DNA of 15,385 nt from contig HG000322.1 of the NCBI GenBank assembly GCA_000436975.1, forward strand, positions 1 to 15,385, in the 5' to 3' direction. Below are positions 6,768 through 14,020 of this stretch, one piece after another. The notes under the pieces are model-generated. The model was not told the origin of the DNA. It ran no database searches and worked only from the letters and a program-made list of their open reading frames with translations. The position numbers and the translations under genes are program-made. This stretch comes from Clostridium sp. CAG:1000 (GTDB lineage Bacteria > Bacillota_I > Bacilli_A > RF39 > UBA660). Within the stretch, counting starts at the first letter, position 1. Every line of letters begins with the position of its first letter.

Positions 6768-7465
6768 ACAAAGTATTAGTTACATTGAGTGGAGGTGTTG
6801 ATAGTTTAGTTTGCTTGGCATTAGCAATTAAAAAATATGGTATAGATAATGTAGAAACAATTTCATTTAATTATGGTCAAAAAAATGCAAATGAATTAAA
6901 AGCTGTCAAAAGAATTGCAAAGCATTACGGTGTATATAATAAAATAATATATTTGAAAAATTTATTTTTCGATGAAAAATGTTCTCTCTTGAATATATCA
7001 AAAAATGATATCCCGCTAGAAGATTATAGCGAGCAAATAAAACAGGTACGAGAAAATAAACGAGTATCAACAAATGTTCCATTTAGAAATGCGATAATGT
7101 TGTCGGTATGTGTATCTTATGCTATGAGCAAAAATATTAATATTATCTATTATGGTATCCATAACGAGGGTGAACTTGCTCGAAATTTATATCCAGACTG
7201 TAGTGAAGAATTTAACGATGCTTTCAAGTTGTTAACTAGTATCGGAACTGAAAAAACAGTTAAAATAGTTGCGCCATTAGTAGATTTAACAAAAAAAGAA
7301 ATTATAAAAATTGGAATAAAATTAAATGTCCCTTTTTCTAAAACTTGGACATGTTATAACAATAAAGAATTTTCTTGTGGAAAGTGTACAGCATGTAAGG
7401 ATAGATTAGAAGCATTTAAAAAATGTAAGCTAGAAGATCCATTAATATATAAGGAGCAAATATAA
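6764..7465 (+). CDS. QueC-like PP-loop enzyme (7-cyano-7-deazaguanine synthase family)
   Basis: QueC turns 7-carboxy-7-deazaguanine into the nitrile preQ0 with ammonia and ATP, through adenylated intermediates. The 233-residue product keeps the PP-loop LSGGVDS (8-14), FNYGQK (35-40), NVPFRN (104-109, usually NxxVPGRN), YPDCSEEF (143-150) and the zinc cluster TCYN (C197) plus CGKCTAC (C205, C208, C211). The stretch before YPDC reads GIHNEGELARNL where textbook QueC has a GVxxxDFSG form, so the substrate pocket is altered and about three residues longer. Some QueC relatives act in antiviral defence or protein modification instead of tRNA queuosine, so I call it QueC-like. It overlaps the oxidoreductase gene by 4 bases and the phosphoribosyltransferase gene by 1. 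QueD and QueE are not in the window. Confidence 0.82.
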   Translation: MNKVLVTLSGGVDSLVCLALAIKKYGIDNVETISFNYGQKNANELKAVKRIAKHYGVYNKIIYLKNLFFDEKCSLLNISKNDIPLEDYSEQIKQVRENKRVSTNVPFRNAIMLSVCVSYAMSKNINIIYYGIHNEGELARNLYPDCSEEFNDAFKLLTSIGTEKTVKIVAPLVDLTKKEIIKIGIKLNVPFSKTWTCYNNKEFSCGKCTACKDRLEAFKKCKLEDPLIYKEQI

Positions 7466-8004
7466 TGAAGAAATGTTTAAAAAAAGAAGAATTAATAAAT
7501 GGTGGTAATCCTGATATAAAAATAAAGTTTGGTGAGAAAGATTTTTTAAAAGCAGTTAATTTGATAGCAGATGATATTAATAAAAATTATTCTGGTCAAA
7601 AAATAGGCCTTATAGGATTAGCAAGAGGAGGTTTGCCTTTGCTAGTTGCTGTTTCACATAGAACCAATATAAGGGATGTTAATGTAGTTCAAATAAAAAT
7701 GACAAAGTCCAATGAAAGGTGGGATTATGGTGAACCACAATGGTCTAATGGCTATTATGATGATAATATAGACAAATATATAATTTTTGAAGATATGATA
7801 AGCCACGGAAGGAGTATTAATTTACTTGTTAATGAATTGACGTCAAGAGGAAAAACTGTTTTAGCTGCATATTCATTGTTTTTAAACAATGACATGAAAC
7901 ATATAGAGTTAGATAATGAGTATTTTGATATCAAATACGTCAACTTGATAAGTCAAGAACAATGGGTATACTTCTTTTGGGAGAAGGGATATGAAGAAAT
8001 ATAA
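7465..8004 (+). CDS. Purine-type phosphoribosyltransferase
   Basis: A 179-residue type I phosphoribosyltransferase, joining a base to PRPP to give a nucleoside monophosphate. The PRPP loop is IIFEDMISHGRS (106-117), with the acidic pair E109-D110 and the SHGRS loop in place of the usual TTGxT. LARGGLPL (52-59) is the pyrophosphate loop. The end NLISQEQWVYFFWEKGYEE (160-178) resembles the base-binding W-V-x-F-P-W-E tail of xanthine/guanine/hypoxanthine enzymes, so a 6-oxopurine or deazapurine base is likely. An approximately 40-residue stretch (80-105) rich in Trp, Tyr and Asp forms the flexible hood. The start overlaps the QueC-like stop (TAATG). In the toyocamycin pathway a phosphoribosyltransferase acts on preQ0 next to a QueC homologue, a useful parallel. 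The true base is not shown. Confidence 0.8.
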   Translation: MKKCLKKEELINGGNPDIKIKFGEKDFLKAVNLIADDINKNYSGQKIGLIGLARGGLPLLVAVSHRTNIRDVNVVQIKMTKSNERWDYGEPQWSNGYYDDNIDKYIIFEDMISHGRSINLLVNELTSRGKTVLAAYSLFLNNDMKHIELDNEYFDIKYVNLISQEQWVYFFWEKGYEEI

Positions 8005-8016
8005 TAAGAGGCAATT

Positions 8017-8655
8017 ATGCAAAGAGGAAAATTAATTACAATAGAGGGTATCTGCGGTATAGGTAAAACCAAATGTTTTAATGAATTGAAGGAAAGTGAT
8101 AATTTAAGTGATACTTTATTTAATGACGAAATTAATGACAAATGTACAGACGAATATAATAAAAGAATATTTGAGATTCTAACATCTAAAAAAAGTCGTT
8201 TTTTCGAAACTGGTAATCCAAAAATGGAAGCATTATTAATTTGTGCAAAGCAAACGAACGATGAAGAAAACTTCGTTATACCAGCTTTAAATAACTATAA
8301 GAATGTCATTAGCGATAGAGGATTTGATACAGTTTGTATTACAGAGGGAATAAAAATGTCAAAAAAATATGGTTTTTCAGAAAAAGAGAGTATAATGAAA
8401 TTATATGAATATTTAAGTTTTTTTTGTATTATTCCTGATAAAACAATATTGCTGACTGGTAATGTTGACAATTCGATTACAAGAGCTGAAAAAAGAGATG
8501 AAAAAAAATATACTCCAGATGAAATATATATAATAAAAAGAACTGCATATTGGTTCTCGTTTATGGCAAAAAAATTTAAAGAAAGATTTATTGTTATAGA
8601 TGCAGATTTATGTGATACAAAAAAAGAAATAATAAAAATATTAAAAGAAATGTAA
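8017..8655 (+). CDS. Second P-loop kinase, divergent thymidylate-kinase-like
   Basis: A 212-residue kinase of the same superfamily as the gene at 4682 but not a close copy. Walker A is GICGIGKTK (11-19). The DR motif is intact in VISDRGFD (97-104). A LID-like segment RAEKRDEKKYTPDE (156-169) follows the strand KTILLTGNVD. It lies 12 bases after the phosphoribosyltransferase gene, with AGAGGC as a modest ribosome binding site. Housekeeping Tmk and guanylate kinases have tighter motifs, so this is a specialised paralogue. Two different nucleotide kinases in one operon with a phosphoribosyltransferase would allow successive steps, monophosphate to diphosphate or triphosphate, or handling of two nucleotides. 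Which step it performs is inference. Confidence 0.72.
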   Translation: MQRGKLITIEGICGIGKTKCFNELKESDNLSDTLFNDEINDKCTDEYNKRIFEILTSKKSRFFETGNPKMEALLICAKQTNDEENFVIPALNNYKNVISDRGFDTVCITEGIKMSKKYGFSEKESIMKLYEYLSFFCIIPDKTILLTGNVDNSITRAEKRDEKKYTPDEIYIIKRTAYWFSFMAKKFKERFIVIDADLCDTKKEIIKILKEM

Positions 8656-8670
8656 GAAGGAGAATTTAAA

Positions 8671-9231
8671 ATGAAAATAACATTAGTAACAGGAAATTGG
8701 GCAAAGATTGCTCAAGCAAAGGAAGTATTAGAGCCGCTTGGTGTACAAGTGGATAATGTAAAAATAGATACAGTTGAAATTCAAGCTGATAGTGTGAAAG
8801 AGGTTGCTGCTTATTCCGCAAAGTGGGCAAGTGAAAAGTTAAAAACAACTGTAGTTAAAAATGACACAGGAATAATGATAGATGCACTTAATGGTTTTCC
8901 AGCTGCATATACGCATTATGTACAAGATACACTCGGAGAAAAAGGTGTACTTAAATTATTAAAAGGCGAAGAAAATAGAAAAGCTAGATTTGTACAAGCA
9001 CTTGCTTATTGTGAATATGGAAAAGAGCCAGTTGTATTCGAATCTATAACAGAAGGAACTATTTCTAAGAGGCTTCAAGGAAAACATGGTTGGTGTTGGG
9101 ATTTTATCTTTATACCTGATGGACAAACTAAAACATTAGCGACATTTGATGATAATGAAAGATTTAAGTTTTGGAATGATACAGGATATATTCAATTAAT
9201 TGATTACTTAAAGAAAAATAACAAAATATAA
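8671..9231 (+). CDS. HAM1/RdgB-type non-canonical purine NTP pyrophosphatase
   Basis: A 186-residue member of the Ham1/RdgB family, which cleaves ITP, dITP or XTP to the monophosphate and pyrophosphate and keeps odd purines out of nucleic acids. Motifs: LVTGNWAKIAQAKEVL (5-20, triphosphate-binding TGN and K12), NDTGIMIDALNGFPAAYTHYV (64-84, metal-binding D65 and D71), and GKHGWCWDFIFIPDG (137-151) in place of the usual GGFGYDPIFxPxG. The C-terminal SHR motif is absent (FWNDTGYIQLIDYL), so it is a divergent subgroup. It has a strong AAGGAGA ribosome binding site (8657-8663) and is last in the operon before a terminator. Leu TTA and CTT dominate and TTG is rare, more like murG than like the preceding genes. 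It could be native house-cleaning or the sanitiser of the upstream pathway. Confidence 0.82.
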   Translation: MKITLVTGNWAKIAQAKEVLEPLGVQVDNVKIDTVEIQADSVKEVAAYSAKWASEKLKTTVVKNDTGIMIDALNGFPAAYTHYVQDTLGEKGVLKLLKGEENRKARFVQALAYCEYGKEPVVFESITEGTISKRLQGKHGWCWDFIFIPDGQTKTLATFDDNERFKFWNDTGYIQLIDYLKKNNKI

Positions 9232-9239
9232 TAATCAAC

Positions 9240-9273
9240 AAAATAATAGATAACAAACAATCTATTATTTTTT
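9240..9273 (+). terminator. Terminator after the HAM1-type gene
   Basis: A perfect 12-bp stem (9240-9251 with 9260-9271) and 8-base loop AACAAACA run into a T tract ending at 9273. It closes the transporter-to-pyrophosphatase operon. Confidence 0.88.
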
Positions 9274-9297
9274 CTTGGTGTAAAATATATAATAATA

Positions 9298-9306
9298 TGA
9301 TATACT
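9298..9306 (+). promoter_or_regulatory. Extended -10 promoter of the acyltransferase operon
   Basis: TGATATACT is a TGn extended -10 box, with the hexamer TATACT at 9301-9306. The -35 position (about 9278-9283) is weak. CGGAG at 9315-9319 then serves the ATG at 9328. Confidence 0.45.
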
Positions 9307-9327
9307 TAATTATACGGAGTAAGATAT

Positions 9328-9912
9328 ATGAATTATATTATGTATAAAATAATAAAATTTATTGGTACGCCATTATTTAGATTAATTTATTTACCAAGAA
9401 GTTATGGTAAAAATAATATACCTAAAAATGGAAGCGTTATTTTAGCAGGTAATCATACTAGTGTTTTAGATGCTTTAATAATGGTTTCAACTCCTAAAAG
9501 AACAGTGCATATGATGGCTAAGAAAGAGTTATTCGAATCAAAATTTACTAATTTCTTTTTTAGAAGCATGGGTTGTATCCCTGTAAACAGAAGTATACAT
9601 GATAAAGATGCAAAGAATGAAGCAGTAGAGGTGCTTAAAAATAATGAAGTGCTTGGAATATTTCCAGAAGGAACAGTTAATAAAACAAATGAAATAGTGC
9701 TTCCATTTAAATACGGTGCTGTATCATTTGCTAAAAAAACCAATGCATACATAGTACCTTTTGCCATAACAGGTAAATATAAAATATTTAGAAGAAGTAT
9801 TAAAATAACATATGGTAAACCATATAAAGTTAAACAAGATTTAGAAGTAGAAAATAATAGACTTATGAATACAGTAAAAAGAATGATTAAAGAAGGGAAT
9901 GATAAAAATTAA
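9328..9912 (+). CDS. PlsC-type 1-acyl-glycerol-3-phosphate acyltransferase (first copy)
   Basis: Lysophosphatidic acid acyltransferases add the second acyl chain to make phosphatidic acid at the membrane. The 194-residue product has motif I NHTSVLD (42-48, catalytic H43 and D48), the IPVNRSIHDK region (84-93, motif II), FPEGTVNK (112-119, motif III) and VPFAITG (143-149, motif IV). The N-terminal 20 residues are hydrophobic and basic, a likely membrane anchor. Length is at the short end of the family. It overlaps the following AMP ligase gene by 14 bases. A second PlsC gene lies downstream, sharing the VNRSIHDK-(D/N)AKNEA and LPFKYGAVS stretches, so the two are paralogues. Acyl donor (CoA or ACP) cannot be told. 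Confidence 0.87.
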   Translation: MNYIMYKIIKFIGTPLFRLIYLPRSYGKNNIPKNGSVILAGNHTSVLDALIMVSTPKRTVHMMAKKELFESKFTNFFFRSMGCIPVNRSIHDKDAKNEAVEVLKNNEVLGIFPEGTVNKTNEIVLPFKYGAVSFAKKTNAYIVPFAITGKYKIFRRSIKITYGKPYKVKQDLEVENNRLMNTVKRMIKEGNDKN

Positions 9913-11602
9913 AACAAATAAATATCCATGGTTTAAGTACTATAAAGATATGAAAAGTACATTAAAATATCCGGATACTTCAATGTATGAACTTGTAAAA
10001 AGAGCATGTATTAAGTATCCTTCAAATATAGCATATTCTTATTTTGGGACTAAAGTAACATATAAGAGCCTTTTAAGAAAAATAGATTTGTGTGCTCAGT
10101 CTTATGCTAAAATTGGTGTTGTTAAAAATAGTAATGTAACTATATGTAGTCCTAATACACCTGAGGCAATAATATCATTTTATGCTCTTAATAAAATAGG
10201 GGCAGTTGTTAATATGCTTCATCCATTATCAAGCGAAGAAGAAATTAAGTTTGCACTTAATTTAACTAAGTGTGAATATCTTTTTATAGCAGATATTGCG
10301 TATTCTAAATTTAAAAATATAAGACAAGAAACTAGTGTTAAAAAAGTGGTCTATGCACCAATTTCAGAATCAATGGATCCAATAACTAAAGTTTGTTTTT
10401 ATGTAACTAAAGGCAGAAAACTATTAAGACCTATTGAAGATGATATAATTCCATATACAAGATTTATAACACTAGGAAGATTCTATGGTAAAAAGGTGAT
10501 TGATAAAAATAAGGGTGATGATGTAAGTGTTATTTTACACAGTGGTGGAACTACTGGTATACCTAAAGGGATAATGCTTACTAATATGAATTTTAACTCT
10601 TTGGTGTTTAGTGAACTTGAAATAAATAAAGTATTAGGTGATGGTGTAAGTATCCTTGCAATAATGCCAATATTTCATGGATTTGGTCTTGGTTGCACTT
10701 TCCATGCTTGTTTAGTAAGTGGAGGACATGCAATTATACTTCCAAGTGTTGATCCTAAAAAGTTTGACGCAACCCTACTTAAATATAGGCCTAATATTAT
10801 AGCATGTGTTCCTTCTATATTAGAAACCCTTACTTACAGTAAGAAGCTTAAAGATGAAGACTTATCATTTATAAAATGTATTATTTGTGGAGGGGACAAT
10901 TTGTCAACTTCATTAAATAAAAAAATAGATGAATTTTTAGAAAGTCATAATAGTAAAACTAAAGTAAGAACTGCTTTTGGTATGACTGAAGCAACTGCTG
11001 GTGTCACTATGATGCCTCTTGAAGAGTCTAGATGTGAAAGCATAGGAGTACCTATACCAGACTCTTTTATAAAAATAGTAAAACCTGGTACAGAAGATGA
11101 ATTAAAGCCACTTGAAATAGGTGAAATATGCATAAGTGGGCCTACTGTTATGAAAGGCTATTTAAACAATAAAAAAGAAACTGATTTAATACTTAAAAAA
11201 CATAAAGATAAAAAACTATGGTTACATAGTGGGGACTTGGGATATATGGATAGTGATGGATTTGTATATTTCAAATCAAGACTTAAAAGAATGATTGTAT
11301 CAAGTGGCTATAATATTTATCCTGGACAAATAGAAGAAATAATATCATCTCATCCTTATGTTAAAACTTGTGCAGTAATTGGAGTACCACATCCATATAA
11401 AAAAGAAGTTATTAAAGCCTATATAGTCCTTAAAGATAATATTGAACTTACAAGTGAAGTTAAAAGAAGTATTAAAAGTTATTGTGAAAAAAATATTGCA
11501 TCATATTCTTTACCATATGCATATGGCTATAGAAAAGAGCTTCCAAAAACATTAGTAGGAAAGGTAGCATATAGAAAACTATTGAATGATGAAGAAGAAT
11601 AA
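9899..11602 (+). CDS. AMP-dependent acyl-CoA/acyl-ACP synthetase-like ligase
   Basis: A 567-residue ANL-superfamily ligase that would activate a carboxylic acid as acyl-adenylate and pass it to a thiol. Core motifs: VILHSGGTTGIPKG (211-224, phosphate loop), AFGMTEATAG (359-368), WLHSGDLGYMDSDGFVYFKSR (441-461, ATP-ribose Asp D446), IVSSGYNIYPGQIEE (466-480, hinge) and PKTLVGKVAYRK (549-560, catalytic lysine K555). Fatty acids are the most likely substrate given acyltransferase genes on both sides with overlaps of 14 and 17 bases. The start at 9899 is only two bases after AGAAGGGA, an unusually tight ribosome binding site; translation probably depends on coupling to the upstream gene. Long-chain acyl-CoA synthetase is my best call, with acyl-ACP synthetase possible. 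Confidence 0.83.
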   Translation: MIKIKTNKYPWFKYYKDMKSTLKYPDTSMYELVKRACIKYPSNIAYSYFGTKVTYKSLLRKIDLCAQSYAKIGVVKNSNVTICSPNTPEAIISFYALNKIGAVVNMLHPLSSEEEIKFALNLTKCEYLFIADIAYSKFKNIRQETSVKKVVYAPISESMDPITKVCFYVTKGRKLLRPIEDDIIPYTRFITLGRFYGKKVIDKNKGDDVSVILHSGGTTGIPKGIMLTNMNFNSLVFSELEINKVLGDGVSILAIMPIFHGFGLGCTFHACLVSGGHAIILPSVDPKKFDATLLKYRPNIIACVPSILETLTYSKKLKDEDLSFIKCIICGGDNLSTSLNKKIDEFLESHNSKTKVRTAFGMTEATAGVTMMPLEESRCESIGVPIPDSFIKIVKPGTEDELKPLEIGEICISGPTVMKGYLNNKKETDLILKKHKDKKLWLHSGDLGYMDSDGFVYFKSRLKRMIVSSGYNIYPGQIEEIISSHPYVKTCAVIGVPHPYKKEVIKAYIVLKDNIELTSEVKRSIKSYCEKNIASYSLPYAYGYRKELPKTLVGKVAYRKLLNDEEE

Positions 11603-12200
11603 ATCAGAAAGAGAATTTGGTTATAAATTATTAAAACCATTTGTAATAACATATTTTAAATTAAAATATAAACCAACAGTAATAGGAAGTGAAAATATAC
11701 CTTCTTCTGGGGCTATAATTCTTTGTGGAAACCATATGCATACTCATGATCAATACAATGTAATGATGGTTACTAAAAGAGTAATACATTATATGGCTAA
11801 AGATGAATACTTCTATGGACCATTTAGATGGTTTTATAAGCTTTCTGGGTGTATTAAGGTAAATAGGAGTATACATGATAAAAATGCAAAAAATGAAGCA
11901 TTAGATATTTTAAATAGTGGTAAAGCATTAGGAATATTTCCAGAAGGGACTAGGAATAAAACTATTGGTACTAAAGATGAAGTAGAACTCTTGCCATTTA
12001 AATATGGAGCAGTGTCTCTTGCTAAAAAGACAGGAGCATTAATAGTACCTTTTGCAATAACAGGAAAATACATAGGAAAAGATGGAAATTTAACTACTAG
12101 AATAGGAGCACCTATTGATATAAAAGATTTAGATTTAGAGAGTGCCAATCAACTTTTAAGAAAAAATATACTAGATTTAATGCATAAAAGTGAAAAATAG
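11586..12200 (+). CDS. PlsC-type acyltransferase (second copy)
   Basis: A 204-residue paralogue of the PlsC at 9328. Motif I is NHMHTHD (49-55, H50 and D55), motif II region IKVNRSIHDK (90-99), motif III FPEGTRNK (118-125) and motif IV VPFAITG. The segment between motifs III and IV carries about seven extra residues (TIGTKDEVE). The consecutive ATGs at 11586 and 11589 are both possible starts; either overlaps the ligase gene. With the ligase between two acyltransferases, a short path from free fatty acid to phosphatidic acid is suggested. The extra histidines in motif I (M-H-T-H) differ from the common NHxSxxD form and may tune the acceptor. Confidence 0.86.
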   Translation: MMKKNKSEREFGYKLLKPFVITYFKLKYKPTVIGSENIPSSGAIILCGNHMHTHDQYNVMMVTKRVIHYMAKDEYFYGPFRWFYKLSGCIKVNRSIHDKNAKNEALDILNSGKALGIFPEGTRNKTIGTKDEVELLPFKYGAVSLAKKTGALIVPFAITGKYIGKDGNLTTRIGAPIDIKDLDLESANQLLRKNILDLMHKSEK

Positions 12201-12202
12201 TA

Positions 12203-12208
12203 TATAAT
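12203..12208 (+). promoter_or_regulatory. Possible -10 box ahead of murG
   Basis: A perfect TATAAT hexamer sits just after the PlsC stop, 24 bases before the murG ATG. No convincing -35 box is found at 16-18 bases upstream, so murG may be read from this site, from the upstream operon, or both. Confidence 0.3.
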
Positions 12209-12231
12209 AGTGTGTGTGAGGTGAATTCTTT

Positions 12232-13338
12232 ATGAAATTTATTTTAACAGCAGGAGGGACAGGTGGACATATATATCCAGCCTTATCTGTGCTTGATGAA
12301 ATAAAAAAAGACAAAAAGAATGAATATTTATATATAGGAACAGAAGACAGAATGGAAAGTGAATTAATACCTGGTATGGGTATACCATTTGTTGGACTTG
12401 AAATATATGGACTATCTAAAACCAATATAATAAGAAATATTAAAAATATTGGTTGTATAGTCTCATCATATAGAAAATGTTTAAAAATAATTGATGAATT
12501 TAAACCTGATGCAGTAATTGCATTTGGTGGATATGTAACACTTCCAGTATGTTTAGCTGCTAAAAAAAGAAAAGTTAAGGTATTTTTACATGAGCAAAAT
12601 ATGTTACCTGGTAAAACTAATATATTCTTATCTAAGTATGCTGATGCAGTGTTCACATCATTTAAAGATGGAATGAGAAAACTTAAATGTAAGAATATTA
12701 TTTATACGGGTAATCCAGTTAGTCAAAGAGCAATAGAATGTAAAAAATATAATAAAACTAATTTAGGATTTACTAAAGAAAAGAAACTTATAGTTATAGT
12801 TATGGGTTCTCTTGGAAGTACATCTGTTAACGAAAGAATATTGGATTTTTTAAGAACATTTGAAAGAGAAGATACTGAAATATTATTTATAACTGGTAAA
12901 AAGAGTTTTAATGATTTGAATAATAATTTAATAGTGCCAAAAAGTACTAAGATAGTACCCTTTTTTGATAACTTACCAACTATAATGAAATCAAGTGATT
13001 TGATTATTTCAAGAGCTGGAGCATCAACCATTGCTGAGATAATGGCAACTAAAACACCAAGTATTTTAATACCAAGCCCTTATGTTGCGAATAATCATCA
13101 GTATTATAATGCATTAGATCTTGTTAATAAAAAGATTAGTATAATGTTAGAAGAAAAAGACTTAAATACTGAAAGTTTAACTAATGCAATTGATGAAATG
13201 TTTGATGAAGAAACATTCAAAGAAGTAAGGAATAATCTGCGTGAGATAAAAGATATATCATCTAGTACTATAATACTTGATAAAGTAAAAGAAATATTAG
13301 GTAATAAAAATGAAAAAAAGAGTAAAAAGAAAATTTAA
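12232..13338 (+). CDS. murG: UDP-GlcNAc:lipid I GlcNAc transferase MurG
   Basis: MurG adds N-acetylglucosamine to lipid I to give lipid II, the last cytoplasmic step of peptidoglycan precursor synthesis, on the inner membrane face. The 368-residue product has the GT-B motifs: AGGTGGHIYP (7-16), AFGGY (97-101), HEQN (120-123), YTGNPV (158-163), MGSLGS (191-196), SRAGASTIAE (260-269, with the UDP-sugar-binding acid E269) and PSPYVANNHQ (281-290). The extreme C-terminus is Lys-rich. The start is preceded by GAGGTG at 12218-12223. Its 3' end overlaps divIB by 29 bases, in keeping with the murG-divIB order of Gram-positive division clusters. Other dcw genes such as murD or ftsW are not adjacent. 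Confidence 0.95.
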   Translation: MKFILTAGGTGGHIYPALSVLDEIKKDKKNEYLYIGTEDRMESELIPGMGIPFVGLEIYGLSKTNIIRNIKNIGCIVSSYRKCLKIIDEFKPDAVIAFGGYVTLPVCLAAKKRKVKVFLHEQNMLPGKTNIFLSKYADAVFTSFKDGMRKLKCKNIIYTGNPVSQRAIECKKYNKTNLGFTKEKKLIVIVMGSLGSTSVNERILDFLRTFEREDTEILFITGKKSFNDLNNNLIVPKSTKIVPFFDNLPTIMKSSDLIISRAGASTIAEIMATKTPSILIPSPYVANNHQYYNALDLVNKKISIMLEEKDLNTESLTNAIDEMFDEETFKEVRNNLREIKDISSSTIILDKVKEILGNKNEKKSKKKI

Positions 13339-13987
13339 TCCATTAAAGTTTTTGTCTTTTATAGCATTTATAATTATATGCTATTTTTTGACTGTGTATT
13401 TACTTGATATAAAGACTAAAAATATAGTGGTTTTAAATAATAATTATTATAGCGATGAAAAAATTATAGAAACTTCTGGTATAGAGAATTATCCTAAGTT
13501 TTTATCATTAAATACTAATAAAATTAAGAAGAAATTATTAAAATTAGATTTAATAGAAAATGTAACTATTAAAAAGAAATGGAATTTTGTACTTGAACTT
13601 ACTATTAAAGAAAAGAAAATATTATATTTAGTAAGAAGTGAAAATAAATATAGATTATCTGATAATAAATTATATGATTTAGATGATGTACTTAGTGTAC
13701 CAACTCTTATAAACTATATACCAGAAAGTAATGAAAAGAAGTTTGTAAATGCTTTTAAAAATATAGATAATAATATAATAAGTATGATAAGTGAAATAGA
13801 GTATTCTAAGACTAGTTATGATAGCGATAGATTCTTATTGTATATGAATGATGGTAATATGGTATATGTAACAACTACTAAGTTAAAATCATTAAATAAA
13901 TATGTTGATATAGTTAGTAAACTTGAAAATAAAAAAGGTATTTTATATTTAGATAGTGGAAACTATTTTGAGATTAAAGAAAAGTAA
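13310..13987 (+). CDS. divIB: Cell division protein DivIB/FtsQ
   Basis: DivIB (FtsQ) is a bitopic division protein that works with FtsL and DivIC at the septum. The 225-residue product has a basic cytoplasmic start (KKRVKRK), one membrane helix (about 12-32), and an extracellular POTRA domain (about 38-105: NIVVLNNNYYSDEKIIETSG and IENVTIKKKWNFVLELTIKEKK), then the beta domain. Length is close to other Gram-positive DivIB proteins but somewhat short. It starts inside murG (29-base overlap), and a terminator overlaps its stop. Sequence conservation in this family is low; the call rests on topology, the POTRA pattern and the murG neighbour. Confidence 0.87.
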   Translation: MKKRVKRKFNPLKFLSFIAFIIICYFLTVYLLDIKTKNIVVLNNNYYSDEKIIETSGIENYPKFLSLNTNKIKKKLLKLDLIENVTIKKKWNFVLELTIKEKKILYLVRSENKYRLSDNKLYDLDDVLSVPTLINYIPESNEKKFVNAFKNIDNNIISMISEIEYSKTSYDSDRFLLYMNDGNMVYVTTTKLKSLNKYVDIVSKLENKKGILYLDSGNYFEIKEK

Positions 13988-14003
13988 GCAACTTTTCTTT
14001 TTA
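13976..14003 (+). terminator. Terminator overlapping the divIB stop
   Basis: A 10-bp stem AAAGAAAAGT / ACTTTTCTTT (13976-13985 with 13991-14000) with loop AAGCA precedes a short T-rich stretch. The 5' arm lies inside the last codons of divIB. The tail is weaker than at the other terminators here because the T residues are partly used in the stem. Confidence 0.65.
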
Positions 14004-14020
14004 ATTTCATATATATTAAT

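Noticed and set aside
888..9231. Known defence or DNA-modification operon (Dpd, QatABCD, CBASS type IV)
   Set aside because: No DpdA, TatD nuclease, cyclic nucleotide synthase, ATPase or restriction component is visible; only the QueC-like enzyme is shared.
12177..12656. 159-residue minus-strand reading frame opposite murG
   Set aside because: The plus strand encodes conserved MurG motifs across the same bases; the antisense product resembles nothing and has no initiation signal.
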